From positions 1 to 22,693 of the forward strand of contig CAMOWO010000002.1 in assembly GCA_946628525.1 (NCBI GenBank): a stretch of DNA of 22,693 bases, written 5' to 3'. The DNA is from an uncultured Bacillota bacterium (lineage in GTDB: Bacteria > Bacillota_A > Clostridia > Peptostreptococcales > Anaerovoracaceae). The translations under genes and the position numbers were made by a program. Positions 6,419-13,879 of this stretch are shown one piece after another; the first letter of the stretch is position 1; every line of letters begins with the position of its first letter. The notes under the pieces are model-generated. The model did no database searches, was not told the origin of the DNA, and was given only the letters and a program-made list of their open reading frames with translations.

Positions 6419-7303
6419 ATGGATTTATACGCAAGATCGACCATCGAAGCCATCAAGGCCGAACATAATTTCAAGCTGAGCAAGAGCCTCGGGCAGAACT
6501 TCATCACGGACCCCACCGTCATCGAAGATATTCTGGAGGGGTGCGGCGCAGGTCCCGAGGACCTTGTGATAGAGATCGGCCCCGGTATCGGCGTGCTGAC
6601 GGATGCGGCGGCCCGGGCGGCGGCCAGAGTCGTTGCCATCGAGATCGATGACAAGCTCATCCCGATTTTGGAGAAAACGCTGGCCCAGCACGACAACGTG
6701 AGGATCGTGCACCGCGATGTGCTGAAGACGGACATAAACGAGATCATCAGAGAGGAGAGAGACGCCGGAAACTTCACTGGCGACGTGAAGGTCATCGGCA
6801 ACCTCCCCTATTACATAACGACGCCGATCATCATGAAGCTCCTGGAAGAGGGAGTGGAGGCGGAGAGCATCACCATCATGATGCAAAAGGAGGTCGCTGA
6901 TCGCATCAAGGCCGGTCCCGGCACAAAGGCGTACGGGGCCCTCAGTGTTGCGGTGCAGTACTACTGCGACATCGATCTGGTGGTGAAGGTGCCAAAAGAA
7001 GTTTTCGTGCCGCGGCCGAAGGTGGATTCCGCGGTGCTGAAGCTGACGATCAGAGAAGAGAAGCCCGTGACTCTCAAAGACGAGAGCACATTTTTTGCCT
7101 GTGTAAGAGGCGGCTTCGGGCAGCGGAGAAAGACGCTGGCAAACTCCATAACCGGAGTCTGCGGTCTTACGAAGCAAAGCGCCCGGGAGGTCCTCGAGGC
7201 GGCAGGTATAGATCCGGGAAGGCGCGCGGAGACTTTGGATATGGAGGAGTTCGGCCGCATCGCCAACGCCGTGACGGAGCAGGAGACAGAAGTTAATGGA
7301 TAA
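6419..7303 (+). CDS. rsmA: 16S rRNA (adenine-1518/1519-N6)-dimethyltransferase
   Basis: The 294-residue KsgA/RsmA protein shows the N-terminal 'KLSKSLGQNFITDP' (19-32), the S-adenosylmethionine motif EIGPGIGVLT (52-61), the acidic loop AIEIDD (73-78) and the catalytic NLPYYIT (128-134). The C-terminal helical domain has 'RGGFGQRRKTLANS'. It dimethylates two adjacent adenines near the 3' end of 16S rRNA late in small-subunit assembly. The ATG follows the rnmV stop directly (TAA-ATG), and the end overlaps the next gene by 8 nt. Nothing unusual is seen. Confidence 0.97.
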   Translation: MDLYARSTIEAIKAEHNFKLSKSLGQNFITDPTVIEDILEGCGAGPEDLVIEIGPGIGVLTDAAARAAARVVAIEIDDKLIPILEKTLAQHDNVRIVHRDVLKTDINEIIREERDAGNFTGDVKVIGNLPYYITTPIIMKLLEEGVEAESITIMMQKEVADRIKAGPGTKAYGALSVAVQYYCDIDLVVKVPKEVFVPRPKVDSAVLKLTIREEKPVTLKDESTFFACVRGGFGQRRKTLANSITGVCGLTKQSAREVLEAAGIDPGRRAETLDMEEFGRIANAVTEQETEVNG

Positions 7304-9290
7304 ACTCAAAGCATTCTGGCAGAAATTCCGAAGGTTTTCGGGAAGATATATCGTTGTTTTGATCGTGGAGGCCATAGGCCTGGACATCATTATCGAGACG
7401 CTGGCGAGGCACTCGCTGATCCAGAGTCTGATCTTCATATGCGGTCAGCCTTTGGTGGCGATCTGTAACATATCCCTGATATTCGCAGTTCTCACATTGG
7501 CCCTTCTCTTCAAGAAAAGGGTCTTCGCGGCCTCGATCATCGGCCTGATCTGGCTGCTTCTGGGGATCATCAACGGCGTGATCACCATGAACAGGATGAC
7601 GCCGTTTACCACCAAGGATCTGGACAACCTGAAGGACGGGTGGTCGCTGATCAGCAACTACTTTTCCATCAAGACCCTGATATTCGTTATACTCGGCGTC
7701 GCAGCGACGGCTTTTCTGGGATGGTTCATCCACAAGAAGAGCCCGCGGATGAGCAAGAATCCGCGCTACAAGAGAGTGGCGTGCACCATCGTCATATCCG
7801 CAGCCCTTTGCTTTGCCATCATCCAGGGCGGCATGAGGTACGGCGTGCTGGACACCTTCTTCTACAGCTTACCGTCCGCATATGAGGAGAACGGCGTGCC
7901 GTACTGCTTCGTCATCACGGCGGTAGAGTCCGGCGTCGACAAGCCGAGGGACTACTCCGATAAGAGGATCACCGGCATCTTCAAAGACGGGGAGATGGGC
8001 AAGGACAAGATCTACACTCCGGGCAAGGACGACAACAAGAAGGTGGCGAACAAGCCGAACGTTGTATTTCTGCAGCTGGAGTCCTACATCGATCCGACCC
8101 TCGTCAAATCGGTGGAATTCAACAAAGATCCGATGCCGAACTACAGGAAGCTCATGAAGAAGTACTCCTCGGGCTACCTGACGGTGCCGGCCTGCGGCGC
8201 AGGAACGGCCAACGTGGAATTCGAAGTCATGACGGGAATGAGCGTCAAGAACTTCGGACCGGGAGAATACCCGTATAAGACCATACTAAAAGAAAACACG
8301 GTGGAGGCAGCACCATATGATATGAAGCAGCTGGGCTACAAGTCCCACGCCATCCATAACCACAGAGGTGCCTTCTACTTCAGGAACAAAGTGTTCGCCA
8401 ACATGGGATTCGACACGTTCACCTGCCTGGAATACATGAACAACGTCATCAAGACGCCGAAGAACTGGGCGAAGGACGCGATCCTCACCGACCAGATCAT
8501 GGACGCCATGAAGAGCACCAAGGGCAGCGACTATATCTACACCATATCGGTGCAGGGCCATGGCAGATACCCGACGGAGCAGGTGCTGGACAATCCTGAG
8601 ATCAAGGTGACGAACTACAAGACCGAAGAGCAGCGCTGGGCCTACGAGTACTACGCCAATCAGGTCTACGAGATGGATCAGTTCGTGAAGGAACTGACGG
8701 ACACTTTGGAGAAATTCGATGAAGACGTGATCCTCGTCATGTACGGCGATCACCTGCCGGCTCTCGACATGACAGAGGACGAGATGAAGAACGGATCCCT
8801 CTATGAGACGCAGTACATCATGTGGGACAACTTCGATCTGCCGGTGATCCACAAGGACCTCATGGCATACCAGATCAATGCGGAGTGCATGCACAGGCTG
8901 GGCATCTCCGTGGGCGTCATGAACAAGTTCCATCAGGACAACGCCTATTCCGAGACGTATCTGGATGACATGAAAGCCCTGACATACGATATGCTCTACG
9001 GGGATAAATACATCTACGGACAGAAGGATGTGTTCAAGCCGACGAACCTGCATATGGGCATCCACGAGATCAAGATCGACGAAGTGGTCCAGGTGGGAGA
9101 CAAACTGTACATCAAGGGTCAGAACTTCACGGAGTTCAGCAAGATCTCCCTGAACGGAGAGGCCCTCAAGACGGTATACCTCAGTCCGACGCTTCTGCAG
9201 CTGAATGAAGAAGTGAACCCGGAAGATGCCGCCAAGATGAAAGTCAGCCAGGTGGAGAAGAACAAAGAGATACTCAGCACGACAGAATAA
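7296..9290 (+). CDS. LTA-synthase-family membrane sulfatase-fold enzyme with extra C-terminal domain
   Basis: This 664-residue protein has five predicted membrane helices in its first 185 residues and then an extracellular alkaline-phosphatase/sulfatase fold. Seen motifs are the metal ligand in LQLESY (Glu262), the nucleophile loop GAGTANVEFEVMTG (Thr304), HNHRGAFYFRNKVFANMGFD (about 355-375), ISVQGHGRYP, and VMYGDHLPA near 482. These match LTA synthases and related phosphoglycerol transferases, which move glycerol phosphate from phosphatidylglycerol to a glycolipid or glycan. The last ~80 residues ('DEVVQVGDKLYIKGQNFTEF', 'SPTLLQLNEE') look like an IPT/TIG-type beta domain after the catalytic part. 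The exact acceptor is unknown. It ends the operon, just before a terminator. Confidence 0.88.
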   Translation: MDKLKAFWQKFRRFSGRYIVVLIVEAIGLDIIIETLARHSLIQSLIFICGQPLVAICNISLIFAVLTLALLFKKRVFAASIIGLIWLLLGIINGVITMNRMTPFTTKDLDNLKDGWSLISNYFSIKTLIFVILGVAATAFLGWFIHKKSPRMSKNPRYKRVACTIVISAALCFAIIQGGMRYGVLDTFFYSLPSAYEENGVPYCFVITAVESGVDKPRDYSDKRITGIFKDGEMGKDKIYTPGKDDNKKVANKPNVVFLQLESYIDPTLVKSVEFNKDPMPNYRKLMKKYSSGYLTVPACGAGTANVEFEVMTGMSVKNFGPGEYPYKTILKENTVEAAPYDMKQLGYKSHAIHNHRGAFYFRNKVFANMGFDTFTCLEYMNNVIKTPKNWAKDAILTDQIMDAMKSTKGSDYIYTISVQGHGRYPTEQVLDNPEIKVTNYKTEEQRWAYEYYANQVYEMDQFVKELTDTLEKFDEDVILVMYGDHLPALDMTEDEMKNGSLYETQYIMWDNFDLPVIHKDLMAYQINAECMHRLGISVGVMNKFHQDNAYSETYLDDMKALTYDMLYGDKYIYGQKDVFKPTNLHMGIHEIKIDEVVQVGDKLYIKGQNFTEFSKISLNGEALKTVYLSPTLLQLNEEVNPEDAAKMKVSQVEKNKEILSTTE

Positions 9291-9296
9291 CAGGAA

Positions 9297-9321
9297 GCCG
9301 GCCTTTAGGGGCCGGCGTTTT
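9297..9321 (+). terminator. Rho-independent terminator after the LTA-synthase-family gene
   Basis: GCCGGCC (9297-9303) and GGCCGGC (9310-9316) form a 7-bp all-GC stem with loop TTTAGG, followed by GTTTT. The T run is short, so some read-through into the GNAT gene 16 nt later is likely. Confidence 0.8.
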
Positions 9322-9337
9322 CCGAGGGGAGCAGGCG

Positions 9338-9916
9338 ATGTTTCGAAAAGTGAGAGTGCCGACTCTCGAAAGCGAGAGGTTGCTCCTGCGCAGTTGGCAC
9401 AGAAAAGATGCGCAGGATCTTTATGAATACGCAAAGGATCCGGATGTGGGACCCGCCGCAGGCTGGGCGCCTCACAGAAGTGTGGGGGATTCCCGCATGA
9501 TCATAGACAGCGTCTACCTTGAGCGGATGGACTGGGCCATCGTCGACAAAGAGACGGATAAGGCCATCGGCAACATCGGCTTCGATGAGGACATCCTCCG
9601 GCGCAAGGTGAACAGCAAGGAACTGGGATACTCCCTTTCCCGGCAGTACTGGGGCAGGGGCATCGTCACGGAAGCGACGAAGCTGGTGGTGGACTACGCC
9701 TTTTCTGTTCTGGGACTGGAATGCATCACCATGAGGATCGAAGAGGACAACGAAGCCAGCAGGAGAGTCGCGGAGAAGTGCGGCTTCCGATTCGAGGGCG
9801 TCCTCCGTCACTCGTACAAGCGGTATGATCTGCGGATCGCCGACATGGCCTGCTACTCGATACTGGCATCAGACTACTACGAAGAGAAGGATAAGGATGG
9901 GCAAGAAGAAGGATAA
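9338..9916 (+). CDS. GNAT-family N-acetyltransferase (RimJ/RimL type)
   Basis: The 192-residue protein opens with 'TLESERLLLRSWHRKDAQDL' (9-28), the hallmark start of RimJ/RimL-like acetyltransferases. Residues 97-118 hold the acetyl-CoA pyrophosphate loop (R-Q-Y-W-G-R-G), and 'EDNEASRRVAEKCGFRFEGV' (136-155) is the conserved C-terminal part. Relatives acetylate protein N-termini, amino acids or small amines; the substrate here cannot be told. The ATG has AGGGGAGCAGG upstream. No clear promoter lies between the terminator at 9297-9321 and the gene, so it may depend on read-through. The last 20 nt overlap the YbaK-like gene. Confidence 0.9.
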   Translation: MFRKVRVPTLESERLLLRSWHRKDAQDLYEYAKDPDVGPAAGWAPHRSVGDSRMIIDSVYLERMDWAIVDKETDKAIGNIGFDEDILRRKVNSKELGYSLSRQYWGRGIVTEATKLVVDYAFSVLGLECITMRIEEDNEASRRVAEKCGFRFEGVLRHSYKRYDLRIADMACYSILASDYYEEKDKDGQEEG

Positions 9917-10391
9917 AAAGATAGAAAAGACGAATGCTGTCCGGATGGTGGAGGCGGCAGGGATCGAATACACCATGAGGACCCAGGATCTCTCGGACGG
10001 ATTCACCAGCGGCCTCGAGATCGCCAGGATGCAGGGACAGGACCCTGCCCAGGTGTTCAAGACGCTGGTCACCGTCAGCAGCAAGGGGGAGCACTTCGTG
10101 TGCGTCATCCCCGTGGACCGGGAACTGGACCTGAAGAAGGCGGCGAAGCACTTCGGCGTGAAGAAACTGGAGATGCTCCTCTCCCGCAAACTCTTGGAGA
10201 CTACGGGATACATCCATGGGGGATGCTCCCCTGTGGGCATGAAGAAACCCTTCCCGACGGTGGTGGACAGCTCCGCAGAGAACTTTGAGACCATCATGGT
10301 GAGCGGAGGAAGAGTGGGTCTTCAGATGGAACTGAAGCTCGAAGATCTGCTGGAGATCACCGGCGCTGCTTTGGACGATGTGACGACATGA
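9897..10391 (+). CDS. ybaK: Cys-tRNA(Pro) deacylase, YbaK/EbsC family
   Basis: I start at ATG 9897 (MGKKKDKKIEKTNAVRML-like opening, with AAGGATAAGG just upstream); an in-frame start 72 nt earlier has no support. The 164-residue product carries the family features: 'KTNAVRMVEAAGIEY', the catalytic Lys55 in VFKTLV, 'HFVCVIPVDRELDLKKAAK' and the glycine loop GYIHGGCSPVGMKK (104-117). YbaK hydrolyses Cys-tRNA(Pro) made by mistake by prolyl-tRNA synthetase. Length fits the family. Overlap with the acetyltransferase gene suggests coupled translation, with no obvious metabolic link. Confidence 0.93.
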   Translation: MGKKKDKKIEKTNAVRMVEAAGIEYTMRTQDLSDGFTSGLEIARMQGQDPAQVFKTLVTVSSKGEHFVCVIPVDRELDLKKAAKHFGVKKLEMLLSRKLLETTGYIHGGCSPVGMKKPFPTVVDSSAENFETIMVSGGRVGLQMELKLEDLLEITGAALDDVTT

Positions 10392-10423
10392 GGTCATTAG
10401 AAGTGGAATCAGCCGCTCTGATG

Positions 10424-10432
10424 TGGTAGAAT
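10424..10432 (+). promoter_or_regulatory. Extended -10 promoter of the G5-NlpC/P60 gene
   Basis: TGGTAGAAT is an extended -10 with a 5/6 hexamer match. The -35 position (about 10404-10409, TGGAAT) is weak. Transcription would start near 10439, giving a leader of about 40 nt before the ATG at 10478. Confidence 0.45.
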
Positions 10433-10477
10433 ATCATTACACTCTCTGTTACAGCCGATAAGAGAAAGAGCAGAACT

Positions 10478-11485
10478 ATGTTGCAGAAACTCAGGAAACA
10501 CAAGAAACTAAGCATCTTGGCAGGCATCATGGCATGCTTCGTTCTGATGGGCGGGTATGTATGCTACCAGCAGTATTGTGTCATCGATGCGTATGCTATC
10601 ACAGCGGACGGAGAGCAGATCGCCCTCGTTGGCTCGAAAACAGAGGCCAAGGGTGCAGTGGAGAAGGTCGTCACCGAGTACGTGCCGGAAGGGACGCAGG
10701 TGCGGCAGATCAACACAGACAAGAAACTTTCGGTGGTCAAGGAGAGGGTCCGCAAGGTGGACCACGATATCATCTCTGAGAATGAAGCGGCAGACGTGAT
10801 CCTGGCCATGAATGAGCAGGAAGATCCGGCATTCACCGTGCAGGTGAAGTCCGACAGGAAGGAAACGGAGACCATCGAGCGCGACGTGAAGACCGTCACC
10901 GACGACGAAACATTTGAAGACACCACCACCGTACAGGAAGAAGGCAAGGACGGCAAGGCAGAGATCACGATCCTCACGACTTCCGTGAACGGCGCGACGA
11001 AGAGCGAGAAGGAAGTGGCGAGAAAGGTCCTCGTCAAGCCGGAGACCCAGATCGTGGCACAGGGAACGCGTCAGCTTCCGGGACTTGAGACGACGAGGTA
11101 CAGAGATCTCAGCGAGATGGTGGACGGAAGAGACGATGCCGAAGGGACCAAGATCGCAGAGTACGCCTGCAAGTACGTGGGCATGCCTTATGTATGGGGC
11201 GGCTCGAGTCTTACATCCGGTGCGGACTGCAGCGGATTCATGATGGCGGTCTATCAGAAATTCGGATACAAAATGACGCGGCGCGGCTTCCTCAAAAGCG
11301 GCACGAAGGTGAAGAACCCGCAGGCCGGAGACATCGTGTACTACCCGGGACACGTAGCCATATATATCGGCAACGGCAAAGTAGTCCACGAACTGAACAG
11401 ATCCAGAGGATGCGTCGTGACGTCGGTCAATCTGTGCGGCAGACACTCATACTGGAGAGTGGCCCGCTCGCCGGCAGATGAATAA
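10478..11485 (+). CDS. Secreted G5-domain NlpC/P60 peptidoglycan endopeptidase
   Basis: This 335-residue protein has a basic start and hydrophobic helix (about 12-30) acting as signal anchor. A region of about 80 residues follows, then a G5 domain (about 118-198, ending 'VLVKPETQIVAQGTR') and an NlpC/P60 domain (about 223-330). The catalytic residues are visible: Cys251 in SGADCSGFM, His292 in PGHVAIYIG and His304 in KVVHELN. Such enzymes cut gamma-D-Glu-diaminoacid or related links in peptidoglycan stems, and G5 domains bind cell-wall sugars. The gene has its own promoter candidate and terminator, so it is probably monocistronic. The ribosome site is weak (AGAGAAAGAG). Confidence 0.92.
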   Translation: MLQKLRKHKKLSILAGIMACFVLMGGYVCYQQYCVIDAYAITADGEQIALVGSKTEAKGAVEKVVTEYVPEGTQVRQINTDKKLSVVKERVRKVDHDIISENEAADVILAMNEQEDPAFTVQVKSDRKETETIERDVKTVTDDETFEDTTTVQEEGKDGKAEITILTTSVNGATKSEKEVARKVLVKPETQIVAQGTRQLPGLETTRYRDLSEMVDGRDDAEGTKIAEYACKYVGMPYVWGGSSLTSGADCSGFMMAVYQKFGYKMTRRGFLKSGTKVKNPQAGDIVYYPGHVAIYIGNGKVVHELNRSRGCVVTSVNLCGRHSYWRVARSPADE

Positions 11486-11501
11486 ACATGATATAGACGA
11501 G

Positions 11502-11534
11502 AGTCCGGTCGAGACATTCGATCCGGACTTTTTT
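11502..11534 (+). terminator. Rho-independent terminator after the NlpC/P60 gene
   Basis: AGTCCGG (11502-11508) pairs with CCGGACT (11523-11529), and an inner TCGA/TCGA pair extends the stem with a bulged T. Six T residues follow (11529-11534). Confidence 0.9.
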
Positions 11535-11571
11535 GTATGATGACGGCGGCCACCGTGTTTGTACACAGGCG

Positions 11572-11595
11572 ACAAATAATCTCGCGATTTTTTGT
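11572..11595. repeat. 10-bp inverted repeat upstream of the porGDAB promoter
   Basis: ACAAATAATC (11572-11581) and GATTTTTTGT (11586-11595) are inverted copies with one mismatch around TCGC. The site lies about 30 bp upstream of the -35 box at 11627 and well after the terminator at 11534. It is a candidate regulator-binding site; the regulator is unknown. Confidence 0.45.
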
Positions 11596-11626
11596 GGACG
11601 AATCATAAAGAATCTTCAACCACATA

Positions 11627-11655
11627 TTGACAGATTCGTCTGTTTGAGTTACTCT
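11627..11655 (+). promoter_or_regulatory. Probable promoter of the porGDAB operon
   Basis: A perfect TTGACA (11627-11632) is followed at 17 bp by TACTCT (11650-11655), a poor -10. TATAAA at 11655-11660 is a better hexamer, but the spacing would be 22 bp. An inverted repeat, ACAGA-TTCG-TCTGT, overlaps the -35 box and the spacer and could be an operator. Transcription would start near 11662. Confidence 0.4.
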
Positions 11656-11673
11656 ATAAATTACGCAGGTCTA

Positions 11674-11730
11674 CGCCCAAACAGGCGGAAGAGACGGCGA
11701 AAACCTTTGCAAATACGGGCGATACGCCTG
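11674..11730 (+). promoter_or_regulatory. Structured 5' leader of the porGDAB operon
   Basis: CGCC (11674-11677) can pair with GGCG (11684-11687), but CAGGCG (11682-11687) can instead pair with CGCCTG (11725-11730). The latter can also fold locally as GGCG-ATA-CGCC (11718-11728). The alternatives exclude each other. No terminator follows, so any control would act on translation or RNA stability. I recognise no known riboswitch class. Confidence 0.3.
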
Positions 11731-11757
11731 AAAATAGATTGGAGATGTCAAGGTAAA

Positions 11758-12345
11758 ATGGCAAGAAGATTGAGCGAAGCAGTAGAAATCAGATGGCACG
11801 GCAGAGGCGGCCAGGGCGCGAAGACGGCATGCCTGCTTCTGGCGGACTGCGCATTCAGTTCCGGCAAGCACGTGCAGGGCTTCCCGGAGTACGGCCCGGA
11901 GCGGCAGGGTGCACCGATCACCGCGTACAACAGGATCACGGATGAACATTACAAAGTCCACTCCAACATCTACAAACCGGACTACGTCGTCGGCGTGGAT
12001 GAGACGCTGCTCAAGTCGGTGGATGTGACGAAGGGACTAAAAGAAAACGGCGCCCTCATCATCAATACGAGGAAGACTCCGGAGGAGATCCGCAAGATCG
12101 TGGGATACCCGGGACGCATCGGTGTCATCGACGCGGAGAAGATCTCCATGGACACTTTGGGAAAGAACTTCCCGAACACCCCGATGCTGGCGGCAGTGGT
12201 CAAGGTCAGCAAGGTCATCGATCAGGACAAGTTCATCGAAGACATGCAGGAATCCTTCGAGCACAAATTCCGGACGAAACCGCAGCTCATCGAAGGCAAC
12301 ATGAGAGCATTAGTCAAATCCCTTGAAGAGGTACAGGTAGGATAA
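11758..12345 (+). CDS. porG: 2-oxoacid:ferredoxin oxidoreductase, gamma subunit
   Basis: I start at ATG 11758 (MARRLSEAVEIRWHGRGG) because it is preceded by AAGG and, further up, GGAG. The frame stays open upstream but through the promoter and leader. The 195-residue product has the family's opening EIRWHGRGGQGAKTA (10-24) and 'GFPEYGPERQGAPITAYNRI', the CoA/TPP-domain contact region of the gamma subunit. With the next three genes it forms a pyruvate-type oxidoreductase that oxidatively decarboxylates a 2-oxoacid to acyl-CoA and reduces ferredoxin. Gene order gamma-delta-alpha-beta is the same as in the well-known porGDAB operons. The stop overlaps the next ATG (TAATG). Confidence 0.93.
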   Translation: MARRLSEAVEIRWHGRGGQGAKTACLLLADCAFSSGKHVQGFPEYGPERQGAPITAYNRITDEHYKVHSNIYKPDYVVGVDETLLKSVDVTKGLKENGALIINTRKTPEEIRKIVGYPGRIGVIDAEKISMDTLGKNFPNTPMLAAVVKVSKVIDQDKFIEDMQESFEHKFRTKPQLIEGNMRALVKSLEEVQVG

Positions 12346-12650
12346 TGAAAACAAGAGCCAAAGACATAAATGAGAAGATAACCTGGCAGGATATCACCAT
12401 CGGCACAGAGATCTACGAGCCGGGAACGTCAGCCTTGGTGGAGACGGGTGACTGGAGAGTCATGATCCCGGTGTTCCTGGAAGACAAGTGCAAGCAGTGC
12501 CTGCTTTGCGTGCCGTTCTGCCCCGACAGTTCGATCCCGGTAGCGGACGGCAAGCGGCTGGACTTCGATTTCGTGCACTGCAAAGGGTGCGGGGTGTGTG
12601 TCAAAGTATGCCCGTTCGATGCGATCGATTTCGTGAAGGAGGATAAGTAA
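12345..12650 (+). CDS. porD: 2-oxoacid:ferredoxin oxidoreductase, delta subunit (2x[4Fe-4S] ferredoxin-like)
   Basis: This small 101-residue protein has two classical [4Fe-4S] motifs, CKQCLLCVPFCPD and CKGCGVCVKVCPF, separated by about 30 residues. The N-terminal part with 'SALVETGDWRVMIPVFLEDK' is typical of delta subunits, which pass electrons from the thiamine site to external ferredoxin. Start and stop overlap the neighbouring genes by one base each (TAATG on both sides), consistent with equal production of the subunits. Confidence 0.96.
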   Translation: MKTRAKDINEKITWQDITIGTEIYEPGTSALVETGDWRVMIPVFLEDKCKQCLLCVPFCPDSSIPVADGKRLDFDFVHCKGCGVCVKVCPFDAIDFVKEDK

Positions 12651-13870
12651 TGGCCAAGCGCGACAGAATGTCAGGAAACGAAGCAGTGGCAACAGCCATG
12701 AAACAGATCAATCCGGATGTGATGGGGGCATTCCCGATCACGCCTTCTACAGAGATCCCTGAGTACTACTCCAGGTTCATCGCCGACGGGGAAGTGGATA
12801 CGGAGTTCGTCGCTGTCGAGTCAGAGCACAGCGCCATGTCCGTATGCATGGGCGCCGCTGCAGCAGGTGCACGAGCGGTGACGGCCACTTCATCGGCGGG
12901 ACTGGCCTACATGTGGGAACTGCTCTACGTTGCGGCATCCCAGCGGCTGCCGATCACCATGGCGGTGGTAAACCGTGCCCTCACGGGACCGATCAATATC
13001 AACAACGACCACTCCGACTCCATGGGAGCCAGAGATTCCGGCTGGATCCAGATCTACGCGGAGTCCAATCAGGAAGTTTACGATAACTACATCCAGGCCA
13101 TGCCGATCAGCGAGACCATCCGGCTTCCGATCATGATCTGCCAGGACGGTTTCATCACCAGCCACGGCGTGTCCAACATCGAACTGATGGAAGACGAGGA
13201 AGTCAAAGATTTCGTCGGCGAGTACGAGCCGGACAACTATCTTCTGAAGCACGAGAATCCTTTGGCCATCGGGCCTTACGGCACGTCCCCGTACTACATG
13301 GAAGCAAAGCGTTCCCAGGCGCAGGCCATGAAGGACGCCATGCCGATCATCATCGACGTCGCCCGGAGATTCGAGAAGGTGACGGGAAGGAAGTACGGAT
13401 TCTTTGAGGAATACATGATCGACGATGCAGATGTGGCCATCGTTGTGATCGGCTCATCTGCCGGAACAGGCAAAGAAGCGGTGGACCGTCTCCGTGCCGA
13501 AGGTAAGAGGGTCGGACTCATCAAGCTGAGAGTCTTCCGTCCGTTCCCGCGTCAGCAGTTGGCGGAAGCCATGACGAAGGTAAAGGCGGTTGCCATCATG
13601 GACAAGGCGGAATCCTTCTCCAACAGCGGCGGCCCGCTCTTCAGCGAGGCGAGAAGTTCGCTGTATGACCTGCCGAACAAGCCGTACTGCATCAACTACA
13701 TCTACGGCCTGGGTGGCAGAGACATAACGGTTGAGGACTACTACGAGATCTTCAACGACCTGTTCATCATCCACGATACGGATGATCCGGGAGATATCTA
13801 CAGATACGTCGGCGTTCGCGACTCAAGATACGGCGAGCGCGGATTCGATCACAGAAAGTACGAAGATTAG
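12650..13870 (+). CDS. porA: 2-oxoacid:ferredoxin oxidoreductase, alpha subunit
   Basis: The 406-residue protein begins 'MSGNEAVATAMKQINPDVMGAF' and contains PITPSTEIPEYYSRF and 'EFVAVESEHSAMSVCMGAAAAGAR', the pyrimidine-binding domain of thiamine-dependent ferredoxin oxidoreductases. 'NRALTGPININNDHSD' (about 108-123) is a conserved active-site loop. Domain II follows, with 'VVIGSSAGTGKEAVDRLR' and 'GLIKLRVFRPFPRQQLAEA'. These features fit pyruvate oxidoreductase alpha chains best; a branched-chain 2-oxoacid (VOR) specificity cannot be ruled out from motifs alone. Length is normal. A GAAGGAGGATAAGTA ribosome site precedes it. Confidence 0.95.
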   Translation: MAKRDRMSGNEAVATAMKQINPDVMGAFPITPSTEIPEYYSRFIADGEVDTEFVAVESEHSAMSVCMGAAAAGARAVTATSSAGLAYMWELLYVAASQRLPITMAVVNRALTGPININNDHSDSMGARDSGWIQIYAESNQEVYDNYIQAMPISETIRLPIMICQDGFITSHGVSNIELMEDEEVKDFVGEYEPDNYLLKHENPLAIGPYGTSPYYMEAKRSQAQAMKDAMPIIIDVARRFEKVTGRKYGFFEEYMIDDADVAIVVIGSSAGTGKEAVDRLRAEGKRVGLIKLRVFRPFPRQQLAEAMTKVKAVAIMDKAESFSNSGGPLFSEARSSLYDLPNKPYCINYIYGLGGRDITVEDYYEIFNDLFIIHDTDDPGDIYRYVGVRDSRYGERGFDHRKYED

Positions 13871-13879
13871 GAGATAGAT

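Noticed and set aside
6425..7438. Long open frame (337 codons) on the minus strand
   Set aside because: It is the shadow of rsmA and the start of the next gene; no ribosome site or recognisable motif.
8286..9434. Long open frame (382 codons) on the minus strand
   Set aside because: It is antisense to the well-supported LTA-synthase-family gene, crosses its terminator, and the translation is His/Val/Leu-rich with no domain.
11590..11607. Rex operator (TTGTG...CACAA) upstream of porG
   Set aside because: TTGTGGACGAATCATAA has the wrong spacing and a mismatch in the second half-site.
11533..11757. N-terminal extension of porG
   Set aside because: The frame is open by chance through the promoter and leader; homologues begin near the EIRWHGRGGQG motif.
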